64,000 nt of DNA from Orthonyx spaldingii (taxonomy: Eukaryota > Chordata > Aves > Passeriformes > Orthonychidae), in contig VZTJ01000638.1 of the NCBI GenBank assembly GCA_013397795.1, forward strand, positions 1,627,586 through 1,691,585, written 5' to 3'. The notes under the pieces are model-generated. The model saw nothing but the letters and a program-made list of their open reading frames with translations, ran no database searches and was not told the origin of the DNA. A program made the position numbers and the translations under genes. Shown here in pieces: positions 37,011-49,200 of the stretch. Positions within the stretch are counted from its first letter, which is position 1; each line of letters begins with the position of its first letter.

Positions 37011-40000
37011 TAGAAGGTTGCTAAAAGAGCTGATTTTATTTTTCGTTTTCTAAACTGCTCCCCAGATCAGGATGAGATGTTGCTGGGTCTGCAAAAATAC
37101 TTAATTATACAGAGATTAACTGATCTCTCTTTTTCTCCATTTGTGTGAAAGTTTGCAATGGCAAGAAGTAACATGCCATCACAGCCTCCACTGAATCTGT
37201 ACCAATTTATTCTGACCAGGAATTTGATCCTTCTGCTTTTTCGCCTGGTGAGGAAATCTGAGCCTTTCACCTTTTCACCCATACAAGTAACTCAGGCCTT
37301 TCATTTAGCCCACCACCCTAACCCTTGTTGCTAAGGATGAAGAGATAAATACTACAAAAGCAGCATTGGAATAGAAATCCTCAATAAACAAAATTTTTTG
37401 CATGAAAAGAAGAACATGTCGTTCTCATAAAAATGGTAATTAGAGCCCAGCATGAGGAGGCTGATTTTTTCATAATAATAATAATAAAAATTTTGAAAAA
37501 GTCTCCAAGAGCATTCATTGAGGAGGAAGTTATATTTGCCAGCATTATTACTGTTATTATTGTATTACCACTAATAACGATGATAAGGCTCTTGCTAAGG
37601 GACAGGACCTTCTATGTAACTAAGTAAACATGCCTAAAAAGGGCTCCCCTTAAGGCATGTCTTCAAATAATAAGGACAATTGACAGATCTGCTTACAGAC
37701 CACTGCAAGGTACCAGCTGATTGCCTCTCTCTAATAACTGTTTAATTTGCTTTTCCCTTACCAGTTACACTGGTGCCATAAAATGACAAAGCTGGCATTT
37801 GTGTCAGCAGACATTTGCTGGTCCAGTCCTAACTTTTCTCATAACCTGTCTTCCTACTCCCATCTCCTCCATCAATTTATTTGTTCCTTTCTTTCCTTCC
37901 TTCCCCCACCCCAGCACAATGCTTGCAGAAGGCACCGCTGTTAATTTAGCCAGGAAATGGTTTGATGGTGATAGGGAAATAAATTGATCAAACCTTTTGA
38001 ACAGCAGCCATGGGAAGAAAGAAACACCCCCAGCCATTTCACAGTGACCTCTCCCCGTGCTTAAAGAAAACTCATAAGCTCTCAGCACGAATTAGCATGG
38101 CCTCATTATAAAAACAGAATTGGGGTCAGAAGAAACTAAGATGGGTACGGGAAAAAAAAAATCCCATCAAAAGCAACATCTGAGACAGAAACGCCCTAAG
38201 TGGGGAGGGCAAAAAAAGCAAAGCTTCAGAGGCAAGGCAGAAGTTAGAGACACAAGAGAAGCAAACACAGCTTTCTTTAAAAAAAAAAGGCAAAAAAGGC
38301 AAACCCCCCACAAAGCTGCAACAGTCTTGATGTCATGCTGGACACTCCTGTGGAAAAGAGTTTACATATTTACATCCTTCATGAATTGCCATTCCCTACC
38401 CATTTTCAATTGTGCTGCCACAATGGCCTGGTCAGCCATTGCTATTTGACGGCCTGTGGAAATGACAGCTGTCTTGAAGACTTTAGTTGCACAGTCTGAA
38501 TTCCAAGGGAAGAAAATGTGAATGGCAACTGCACTGCTGGCATTCAGTGTGGAAAAAACCTGTCTCTTCTACCTTAGCTGTATTTATTTCACAAACATGA
38601 CATCAGTCCACACTCTAACAGTGGTGACTGATCCCCAACTATGCTGGGACTCCTTTGTAAGGACACAAAGCATCCCAGTGCTGGCATCAGTCACCAGCAA
38701 CAAAACCATCAGCTAACTACTAAAATGTATCTCATTATGCTGCCCTGTCCGCACCCTTAACTGCAAAAGGAAAACTACCAGAGGGTCCTGCTGTCGGTTC
38801 GCTCCCAGCTTGCCGTGGAGAGAGGGTGACTCAGCTGAGGTCCCAGCAAGGGGACCTGTGCAAGCACAGCTGCTGGCCTGACAGCTCTCCCTGCCTGGGA
38901 AGCTGGAGAGCTGTGCTGCAGCAGCCTCTATCCACAGGCCCTCTACTCACACGCTGGGCAGCTGCTTCTGCCTCCACTGCCTTGGAGGAAGGTATTTTAC
39001 TTGGGAATGGAGCTCTTTCTTACTCTCTACACTCTTGGGAGCTTTATACCTCACCCTCAAAAAGGCAGTGCCACTTTGGCATTAATAATGTGTCCCACCC
39101 ATTCCCATGGCTGACCCACACGAGCCTTGGGCCACACCTGGGAGCACATCATGGTGACTGTGTAGGCAGGAGGACGAGGCATGATGTGCGTTGCTCAGGG
39201 TCACAGGCAAGCACCAAGGCATCACTGTCTCCTCTGTGGCAGCTTAAAAGACTAGATCTGACTTATTCACAGAAAAAGGTAATAACAGTAGTCATGAAAG
39301 TTTCTACCACAAGAAAAAAGCCCAGAATCAGCCCCGCTCATTCAGTTTTGTGAGAAAGAGACACAATGGATAGGCTCTCACATTTTTTTCCCATCTCTCC
39401 TGCAGATCTGCAAGCCCCTCTCCCAAACTCTTGGCCATCCAGCCTCTTTTTCCTTCCAGACAGAGACAGGCTGTGGCTTGCTGCCATCCAGATAGCACAG
39501 CTCTATTCGCACTGGGCTTTGTCGCGCTGCCTTTGCTCTGACAGGTGGCAGCAGGGATAGAAAGAAGCCGGCAAGGCAGAAAATGTTACAAACCAATTGA
39601 GTCAGCAGCCTAGAGAATCTGTCACTTCAGTCTTTTCCTCCTCTTTTCAATTATTTTATTAATTCTGCTTTTGGGGGGTAGGGGGGTGTGAGGGAAGATA
39701 GATGAAAGAAAAATACAAATTGGACCTTGAGTTTATTTACTCTGATACTGTCCCTGATCATTCTGACCCTTACATCACCCTGCTGCACAGCAGCAGGACC
39801 TTCCAACATCAATATTAATGCTCCTAGCTCATGGCACTGGCTAGTGGAGGTGGCATTTCATAATTCAGATGCAAAAATTAAAAGGCAAATTTGAGGGAGA
39901 AGTAGTAGAGTAGCTATATTTGCTCAGCCTGCTGAGTGAAAACCCCTCAGTCAATTCTACAATGGTTTCCCATTAGAAAGGATCAGAACTCAAGTGGGAT

Positions 40001-40144
40001 TTGAGAATTACCTCCCATACTGAGCAAGAGTATGGGTTTGAAAGTAAAAGTCAGGCTAGTCAAATACCTGAAGCAGTGTCATCTAGTCTCAGCAAAGCCT
40101 AAATACAACAATGTCCACGTGTTTGGTGTTGGTTGCTATAGGAT
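37011..40144. other. Unique non-coding sequence with simple repeats
   Basis: An (ATA)n tract lies at 37472-37490, and A-rich patches occur at 38147-38160 and 38279-38300. The GC-richer part 38790-39350 carries a 175-codon open frame (38826-39353, plus strand) with no recognisable domain. No exon or known repeat is recognised. Confidence 0.5.
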
Positions 40145-40229
40145 ATGGCCAGCAAAGAAGAAATTACTCTTGTGGGGTATGATGGAAGTGGCAAATCTAC
40201 CTTGACAAAGATAGCCTTAAAGTTTGGGG
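40145..40229 (+). other. Short open frame encoding a P-loop-like peptide, origin unknown
   Basis: The frame starting at the ATG at 40145 begins with ASKEEITLVG and continues YDGSGKSTLTKIALKFG. It therefore matches the Walker A pattern G-x4-G-K-S/T, with a hydrophobic strand before it and a Leu/Ile-rich stretch after it. Beyond 40230 it runs into A and AT repeats with no further P-loop NTPase features. An in-frame TAG lies immediately upstream, overlapping a CTATAG acceptor-like sequence. It may be a fragment of a decayed retrocopy or simply chance. Confidence 0.15.
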
Positions 40230-40252
40230 AAAAAAAAAAAATATATATATAT
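40230..40252 (+). repeat. Poly(A)-(AT)n simple repeat
   Basis: Twelve A residues pass into five TA units, flanked by GGGG on the left and CCCC on the right. Confidence 0.85.
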
Positions 40253-42289
40253 CCCCTTCTTCCAAATGCAGGATGCTTGCCTAAAAAAAGTGATTTCTTA
40301 AAAAAACCCAAAAAAACAAACCACATTGTAATTTTTCTTTTCCACTCTCTCTGTTCCTTTTAATATAAATCTCCTCTGTCCACCCAGAAGGACTAGAAAC
40401 TTCCTTTGAAAAGAAAATAACAGGAGGCTGGATTTTCATGTAATAGCATGTCACCAAGAGCTGTGACTTTAAGAAATATACCAACTATAACAACACTCTT
40501 GGAAAAAAAGCCCTAAAATTGGCAACATTACTAGATCTATGAGTCACAGGGACGATACTCATCAAGCACCAACTCCAGCAGGTATTTCTGCACCCTGTCC
40601 CACAGAACTCCCCCTCACCTGTTACTTGGAGGGGCATGTTAACTGGGTCCTGAAAGCTGCGTAGCTGTGTTAGTCTGGCAGTCTTGCAGGACCCTGGGTT
40701 AGGACAGGTCTGGAGTTGCCCAGATGAGCATCAGCTGGGTTGCATGTGCAAGGCACGGCAGAGCACCAGAGCTGTCTGCAGCTCCACATCGAGGGGGGCT
40801 GCCAGAGAGAGAACAAGGGGCAGGAACGCTGTGGGAAGGTATGGTAATGTCTCACAGAGGAGGTTCTGTAAAAACATCGTTTCACACGGAGCAATGTTTG
40901 GATACCTGAATCTAATCATGGAGTTAACAGCCCTTATTTGCACAACCTCACATACACACACAGTGGTGCATAGGATACAAATCAAACCTCTGTCTACTTA
41001 CAAACAGCATCCAGGCTATTAGGACACAGCAAGCAGCAGACCAGCCAGGATCATACAAAGGAAAACATTTCATCTTCCAGCTCTCTATACGGTACCAAGA
41101 GACATGTTTTGCACCAAAAGACTTTCTCCCTTTTCATCATTTTCTGTTTCTGCCCTTGCTGTCAGTGCAGTGTGGCCCAAGAGAAGTGATTTTTAGTACT
41201 TGCTGATGCTTTGTTGTTTAATCAGATGGCCGCTGGAATCAAGGTTTGCTGGTTGAAGAGGCAGCTGAGCAGAGACTTTCAGAGAGTAGAAATGTCAGTC
41301 AGCCTCCTGGGAGACAATCCCTAATCCATCTACAGCTCCTTCAGACACTCTTAATTATTGGTTTGTATTTTAAATGGCCAGGAGAAAATGGGGTGCCTTT
41401 AAAATAAATAAATAAGTGAAAGCATCAGAATGAGGTGAGTGTATCTGTTAAGCTGCTGACAACCCATCTGAATTCCACCTAGCACTTAGCACACAGAAGA
41501 GTGAAGCAGGGCTAAATGCATTTAAAATTTGGCACAGATGTGAGTGAGTAGGTGCAGATACTGAGTAAGAAATAGCAGAGATCACTCCTCTTCCTTACCA
41601 GCCACATTTCCAGAAAGCAGTGCTCCTGACTTAATGGAATACACATTTCTTCCAACACTCAATCATCCCCAACTGTTTCAGGGCACGTCTGCCTGGCTTC
41701 AGAGAATTCCTGTTATCTCAGTCCTTACTGAGCCTCTTCTCTGATGCCACATCTGGTGCAGTGGTTGTGCAAAATGGGAAAATTCCTCACTAAAAACCAA
41801 ACACACACCTGCAAGTCTTCCAGGTCTGTCTTAGAACAATGTCAAATTAAGGCGAAATACAAATCAATCTAACCTGAAGGATTTCTCACTAAAACTTTTG
41901 AGTTGAAATTTCAGTTGCATTGTAAGTCAAGAATGTGACAACTGACATTCCTGGAGCTAAACTCATGACTTTGGTTTCTACGGGAGCAGAAACCTATGCT
42001 GGAATCTCATTTCCCCGGGCCAGTAAATAAGAAGTGGCACTAGTCATGCGTTCTATGGCACTTTTCCTGTTACATCAATTCCGAGCTTAGATCTCTATAT
42101 ACTTACAGTCTATATTAAAGAAACCCTGCTGCCCTAATAATTAAGCTAATAATACACAAAGTTAGCAGACCCCTTGAATGCCACTTTCTAGCCAAGGCTA
42201 ATTTTACAAATGCAAGGAGTTTGCCTTTACAAAAGCAAGCAAAAAGAAGGCTGGAAATATTATTCAGAGTGGCTCACTGTGAGAGAGAC
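40253..42289. other. Unique non-coding sequence
   Basis: No repeat family or exon is recognised. The block 41225-41410 has a composition suggestive of conserved non-coding DNA (see findings). Open frames of up to 112 codons at 40684-41022 overlap on both strands and have no known motif. Confidence 0.5.
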
Positions 42290-42405
42290 AGGCATTATGA
42301 CTCCTGTGCTACAAATGGAAACCGAGGCAAGGGGATTTCCCAATTTGCCAAGGGAACGTACAAAATCTCTGTGGCTGCACTAACCTTGTCTTAGCCACTG
42401 GAATG
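42290..42405 (-). repeat. MIR-like (CORE) SINE fragment
   Basis: The plus strand reads GCATTATGACTCCTGTGCTA, then ACAAATGGAAACCGAGGCAA, then TTTGCCAAGGGAACGTACAA and TCTGTGGCTGC. This is the order of a reversed MIR (…ccattttacagatggaaactgaggca…cccaaggtcacacaaagtctgtggcag…). It is diverged but collinear over about 110 bases. Confidence 0.55.
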
Positions 42406-43463
42406 GATGTCCCTGCCTCTTGGCATTGTGACACTGGACCTGCTGTCTTCTTAATGAAACATAGAGGCAGAAGCCCCTGTTTTCTCACTTGTAACAGAGC
42501 TCTACTTTCTCAAAGACTGGCATTGTAAGATGCGCCTCGTGACCTAGTTCTAACTCACCGCATTATACATTTACCTCTTTGCTTTCTGTGACCCCATTCC
42601 CTTTTCCCGCTTGTGGGTAGATGTATTTTCAAAGTGACCTTTCTTGCTGCTGCTCACTAGCAAAGAAGAGCATTGAAGAATACCACAGATAGGAGACAGG
42701 GCTGGGAGAGACACCATCCAAAATGGTACTCACGGGAAAGCATGGATCGGAGGACTTAATTAAGAAGATGTGAATTCAGCCTTTTAGCTCTAACCAATGG
42801 GTATCAGGGATATTTCTTTCAATGCAACAAAACTCCATGCCTAGCTTTACATAGTGCTACCCTCTGCAAAACAGCAATCACAGGAAGAACTGGGTTCAAT
42901 TGTGGTCCATGCAAAGAATCCCCCATGAACAGTCAGGCTCTTGAAAAGCTTTGAGAGAGGACGGCCAGTGAGCTCATCTCTTTACAACCCAGTGGCTCAA
43001 AGAGACATCTTTGCCTTCAGTTAGCACTCAGATGTACCGCAAGGCTTCCCTTTGTGAAACAGAATAGACGTCTCCAACGACAGCGAGCATTGTCCATGCA
43101 GGCATAAAGCAATATTTGGACATGCTGAATGGCTTCCTAAGATGAGAAAAAGTGCTGAAGAAACACTAAATTATGACAGATGGGAGCCCTAGAAATGCAA
43201 CTACCCCCAAACTGGAAAATGAAAAGCCGGCACAAAGGCCAGGCATAACAATAGAATTTAGGCATAACGGAATACACGCCATTTAATGTGGAGTGCACTG
43301 AAGCTTCGATACATAAGTCAAAATCCTAGCCATTAAATAGCCTCATTTAAAAAGTTTTAAAGCAATTAAAATAAATTAGAAACTTCACAGGAGGACAAAA
43401 TCACTGAAAAGGATAAGAAGCACTTTATGCCAGGCACTGCTTCTGACAGTGTTGTGCCCATGA
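42406..43463. other. Unique non-coding sequence
   Basis: No repeat family, exon or RNA gene is recognised. Confidence 0.5.
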
Positions 43464-43665
43464 GGCCAGATTTTTATTTGAGAAGAGCTCGGGGGCAGAT
43501 TTTCAAGGGCTCTGCACCAATAATTAGGGACAGATTTTTCCAAACTGCTCAGCTTCCATTATCCAAACAAAGGCCAGATATACCAAAGTGCTCAGGGCCC
43601 AGCAATTTTTACTGTGACAGTTACAGCCACAACATGGCCAGATTTTTGAGAAATGTGACCATTTA
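43464..43665 (+). repeat. Diverged series of a GGCCAGATTTT motif
   Basis: Five variants of the motif occur in one orientation at 43464, 43494, 43527, 43572 and 43636. Three are followed within 8 to 15 bases by GCTCTGCACC, CTGCTCAGC or GTGCTCAGGGCCCAGCA. The pattern recalls an old amniote repeat of the type 'ggccagattttcaaaagtgctcagcaccca'. I cannot name the family. Confidence 0.4.
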
Positions 43666-45497
43666 TTTCCCTGTCTGCTGAAGGAGGAAGTGGCCTATTT
43701 AAAGGCCATCTTCTAGGTTTTGTTCACTGGCATGTTGGAAGTAGATGATTTTTGAGTCCCAGTAACAGTGAGAGGGCCCCAGCTTTGCCAAGTCTGAGAC
43801 ATCATGGTCTTGAAAGACAAGTGGAATAAGCCCTGCTGCTTTTACTCTATTTTCCCTAATTCCTGCTCAAGAGATATCTATCATCAGCCTCCATGTGAAG
43901 CACTTCAGAGCTGACTGCAGAAGCAAACTTGTGAAATTATAATGCTGCCTCCAGCCATTTTGCAGAGCTAGATACATCATTTGTGGCACACCAGAATAGG
44001 AGCCCTTCTAAGAAAGAGAAAAATCCCTTAGCAATACTGCTGACAGAGAAGAGAGCACAACAGGACTTTTTCAGCTTTTAAGCTGGTAATAGCTCAACTT
44101 GGAAGCGAAACAAACTGAGGCGACCCTACAGCCAGGCCACGGACCACCAGGCTTGAAAACTGCAGGGAGTTTGTTTCCTCTCAGATCATCCTGAAATGGA
44201 TGTTGCAATTCTTCCTAGTGCCAAAGTCTTCTGGCTCAGGGCTGCTATACATACAGGAGGCGGCACAGAGGAAGAGCACTTAACAAAACCAAACTCTGTA
44301 GCTCAGCAAGGCTCACTTGTCCACAAACTGTGGGCTTTTGGAGAGAAACTTTCTATAAAATCATGTGGATTCTTTCCCTCTAAAGTAATTCCTTTTCCTT
44401 CCAGAAGCACATGTTAGTGAACTTTTCCAGTGTCTGTCTCTGTACTCTCAGGCACCTGTAAAGCAGAACAAACCAATGCTGTCAGAACACTACACCTGCT
44501 TATACTTGGCACTGTACCTGCCCAAGGCAGTGAGTTAGTGACCAGTGCCTCCAAACAGACCACTCCACAGCAATGATGCTCTGGTAAAAGACCAAAAGTG
44601 AGGTTCTAGCTCTAATGAAGTTCAGGATGCCTTTCAAACAGTGAGAGTACCCAGCAGTCTGTTACCAAGCTCTTGAACCCTCAATGGATTTGCAGTGGGC
44701 ACAAGATGTCTCAGTCTAGTTCCAACCAGGATTAAGGAGCAGCTGCAACACACCACAGAACATGTGGAACAGGAGACTTTCAATTAGACCTGAGATCCTA
44801 TGTATGCAAGACAGAATACTGAGAAAGGCACATCTAAGTTACTTAAATGCCCTCTGATATTTTAGATTTTCTTTTGTGTCTGTCTTCTAACACTCATTTA
44901 AAACAACCAGAAAGAATGGGATGGGAAGCAAAAAGTGCTCTGGTTTTTTTTCCTAATACTTATGCCTTCCATATCTATTTTTACCAATGGGAAATTAAGA
45001 TTCACTGCCAGTAGAGCACCATTAAAGCATCTCACAGTTACAGTCAGACAAGGCAAACTGGGTAACTCAGGCCATGGGAGGACACGAACAGTGCTCCAAG
45101 TTCACCAGTGGTTCTGTGGTGGCTTGATGTCTTTGCTGTCTAATCATACATTTGATAACCTGTAAGAACTGGATTTGAGAGCAACCCATTCAGTGCCTTA
45201 TGCAGAGAAATACAGGGCACTGAAGAAATTGCTGTCAAAAAAAAATCTCAAAAAAGACAAGCTGAAGCTATAAGTTTTCGTTTGTATAACTGGCTCCAGT
45301 AATTTTGTCTTGAGTAACTTCAAGTGGGGCAGTAAAGAGGAACATGTTCCTTTGATGCTCATTGTTATACAAAATCTGAGAAAACATCTCTGCCTGGAAT
45401 TAAGTGTTAGCAACTGTATACCATGGAGTATACTATAGCACAGTAAACTACACCAGAGAGAAGCATTGTGACACATTCTTGTTGGATCCAGTTTGTT
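43666..45497. other. Unique non-coding sequence
   Basis: No repeat family, exon or RNA gene is recognised. Confidence 0.5.
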
Positions 45498-45554
45498 AAA
45501 AACAAACAAACAAAAAAAAAAACAAACAAAAAAAAAAAAGGAAAGGAAAAGGAA

Positions 45555-45585
<31 letters not shown>

Positions 45586-45651
45586 GAAAATTAAATNGAA
45601 AAGGAAAAATTAAAAAAAAAAAAAAAGAAAAAGAAAAGGAAATTAAATTAA
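45498..45651 (+). repeat. A-rich low-complexity tract with one ambiguous base
   Basis: The tract contains CAAA units, long A runs and GGAAAA units. The only N in the window is at 45597. The block GAAAAGGAAAAATTA plus an A run and an AAATTAAAT end occurs twice, at about 45546-45596 and 45598-45650, on either side of the N. Confidence 0.95.
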
Positions 45652-46236
45652 TTTGTGTTGTCTAGGCTTGAAAGGAAATCTTTTCTTCTGTGTTGCCACC
45701 ACCTTCACCCATTGTGACTGCACCAGAAATCCCTAATTTCCTTCGCTGCAGAAGAGCAAGCAGGTGCATAGCAGGATGTGTATTAGACCACACCGTCCCT
45801 CCTTTATGCTGCCTGTTCCCTGTGGGGGCAAGATAATTACATCCACCCTAAGCAAACATCAATATTTTATTTTTAATGAGCTGGGCAGACCCAATTATCT
45901 CAGTAGGCTGTTAATAAGTGAAATTGTGAAGTACGGCTGCAGCTTTGACGGAAACAGAGTCATCTCTGAAATGGGAATTTCTGACACACAGAGTATTAAA
46001 TAAGATGCCAGCCTGCTGGAAGTTAGTCAGAGAAAAACTGTATAAGAAAGAAAATTTGCCGTAGTAGCAACTCTTGGTATTAAAAGATAATAAGTCAAAA
46101 CACAAAGAATCATCATATCAGCTTAAAAATCACAACTCCTGAAATAATAATGTATAGTGTTTTTCAGTGCCATTCTGATTCTTGATGTTTTTATTTCATG
46201 CCACCAAGTTTTTTCTTCCACAAATAATGATAACAA

Positions 46237-46241
<5 letters not shown>
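45652..46241. other. Unique sequence between the A-rich and T-rich tracts
   Basis: No repeat family is recognised. The part 45825-46005 looks like conserved non-coding DNA (see findings). There is no convincing exon. Confidence 0.5.

Positions 46242-46273
<32 letters not shown>
46242..46273 (+). repeat. Poly(T) tract, T32
   Basis: Thirty-two consecutive T residues follow AAATGCC. On the minus strand this is a long poly(A), but no retrotransposed body is recognisable beside it. Confidence 0.95.
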
Positions 46274-46277
<4 letters not shown>

Positions 46278-49200
46278 AGTAAACACTCATACGGAAACAA
46301 AATAGAAAGTAAACTTTAAGGTACAAAAAGTATGAAAAGACTTGCCATCATTGTATGGTGGACTGAACCACACGTTGGCCGGGAAAGGACATTGCTCCCT
46401 TTACTCTCACAAGAAGTTTAGTTCAAGATCAGGAAGCACATTATTCTCTTGCTCTTCCCTTTCTTCTCCTGCTGTGCACTCAGAATATGCCCTTTTCATT
46501 CACATGTTAAAAAGCAGATAAAATAGAAGCAAATCTCAAAAGATCAATGGATGAATTTTATAGAATACTCAAAACTTGCTAACCGCATTGACAACAACGC
46601 CAACCGGAGAGATAATTCAAAATGTGATGAAAAAAATACAAACATGCCTCCCCCCCTCAAGCTTTTATATGCAACTGAACTCTATCAGTACAGAGAGCCT
46701 AGCCACAGACTCATAATTCAAATTTTATTTTCCTATTTAAGATGAACTCCAATTTCAAAATAGAAGGAAGATAATTTATTATCTAAGCAATATATTAGAT
46801 ATTAATCATCAAGTGAAATCTGTATGCATTTCATTTCCTCCTGAATCTCAACAGGTATGTTCTTTTCATAAACCAGAGAACCAGATTTACAAATTCAGCT
46901 TCTGCCTCAGATTACAATGAGATTACTTAGTTTTTCAAATCTCAGATGATTTTTTATTTGGTTTTTTTGGGGGGGGGAACAGGATAATCATAAACATGCA
47001 AATAATGCTGTATCCTACTCTTCAGTAAAGCCAATCTCCACCACTGCAAAACATCAAATTTAAGTGTATTTGGCAGGTGTGCTGGTGAGCTCAACACAGT
47101 TTGTTATCTAACCCATAAATGGAGACAATATAAATGTGGTTACAGGCATCAGTCAAGCCACGTGTGGGCCTTAAGCTCTCATCCATGCGTAGTGATTCCT
47201 CCACCTATTCCAGTCACTTCACTGGGATCAGTGGTGCTGTTAGTGAAACAAAGCTAGTCTTTGGGAATCAGGGTATTCAATTCAATCTCCAAATGAATAG
47301 TTGCTCCTAAGAGAAAACCAGCCCCTGGTTCTACATCTGACACACCAGCTCTCGGTTTTATCATTGCTTTTTCCCTTTAATAATTCTGACAAATGTGGAA
47401 CAATTCTAAACCCGGTTCTGTAGCTATGGCCCTCGTGAAATGAAATGCATGTATTAGTGTAATCATTTTACTGACATTCCAGACACTGAGCCATATAACC
47501 TTGCAGTTCATTTTAAAGGGCAAGAGCAGAACTAGCATCCTCAGCCAGCTCAATGAAATAAACATAAACCATATAATAACAAAGGGAGAAAAAAAAAGTT
47601 TGCAAACTTTGAACTCCCCTAATCAGTTGTGTTCCACTAAAAGCTGAGCTTCTTAAGACTTCTTTCTGCCTTGACTGCCCATCCTAATCATAGAAAATCA
47701 TTTAATTCCAGGAAGATGCAAAGGCACAATACAGTCTTTGATCCAAAGCTGTTTCTTCTTGTTGGACTCCAAAAACAGTTTTCAGGCTTCCAAAGACTCT
47801 CTGCCAGCTCTGATTAGAAGCCATACTGGCTGACACAGTAATTGTTCTATAATCATATCTTCAGTACCCTGACCTGGTTTATGCATACAATCTATATTCT
47901 AATAGCAGTCAACAGGTCACCAGTTAATAAAAATACCATTAACATCCCCCTGTGAGTAAGAAAGGGAGATATTCATCTCACTAGGCCACTGGTGGGCCAG
48001 TATAATTTCTGTGGCTGTTAGTGTAATTAACTCTGCCGGCATGTGGACCTCCCTGGAGGACAATGCAAGCACGGAGTGACCTTGCTGTGAGTCCTCACTG
48101 GTGGTATTGTGGTGGGCACAAAGATTTGCAGGGACTCAGGTCAGAGAAGAGTGGGTACTTCCCACAGCCTGATCTCTCAAAAAAAAAAAGAAGCTCATCA
48201 TTTCTAGGATGGTATAGAGCATATCCACCTTCAACTGTAAAACAAAGGCAGGGATGGCCACAGCATGGGCAGCCAGAACTGGTGTCCTGTGTTCAGCAGC
48301 CTCCAAAGGGCAGGGAAACAGAGAGAAAGTGAGCAACAAAGGGAGTCAGGCAAGCAGGAAAGTGGCGAGGAAATTAATTTTTGAATGGAGAGGCAGTATT
48401 TTCATTCAGCCTAAATGTCATCCATGTAAACACAGTTTGTGTGGCACATGTTACAGCCATTATGTGTAGGTCAGAAAAGTACTGGAAAATTTCACAGGTT
48501 TCCTAGAAACAGTCTTAGAGGTCTGTGTTACCATCTAAACACTTAACTGAGACATATATTGTATCTAGGAGCAGAAAGCTCTGTGTATACCAGGAGGCAC
48601 AAGATGCCTGAGTAGAAGGGGGTTTTTTTTGAAATAGGTTTGCGGGAAGAGATACTACCTCTAGAAATCTAGAAATCCTCTAGAATCCCAGAAACCAATG
48701 TAAGTATCTATGCCAAAGAAACAAGAGGATGCAAGATACAAAAAATAAATTCTTGAGAGAAACTTGGGCTTGCAAGTCAAAGAAGCAGATACTGGCCCAT
48801 ACATGCCAGCTGAGGCATATCCTCAGTTTCTGGTTTGTTCCCTTATTCTTTACACTGTCTCCCAGTTTTGCTGTCTGACACAGCCTGAGTCCCAGGAAAA
48901 TGCATCCCAAAGAGAGGACCCAGGCTGACACTCACTTGCAAATGCAAGCTGAACTCCAGCCTCATCCATTTCCTCATGCAGAAGACACTCAATTGGAGAC
49001 GGACCAAGACCTAGCAAAATTCATTTCACACACTAGTCCTGTTCCCAGATCAAAGTCAGCTCCCTGGAAATAAATGTCCTGCATTTAACTGCTGTAACAC
49101 ACCTCCTCCAAATCATCTCAGATCCAGATCACTGCACTGCCCGCACAGACATTTACATTCTGCCTCACCTACGCATGTTCACCTGGACCCAAGCCCAGGA

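Noticed and set aside
38826..39353. 175-codon open frame on the plus strand
   Set aside because: It lies in a GC-richer patch where stops are rare by composition. The product shows no domain, and no splice or promoter signals support it.
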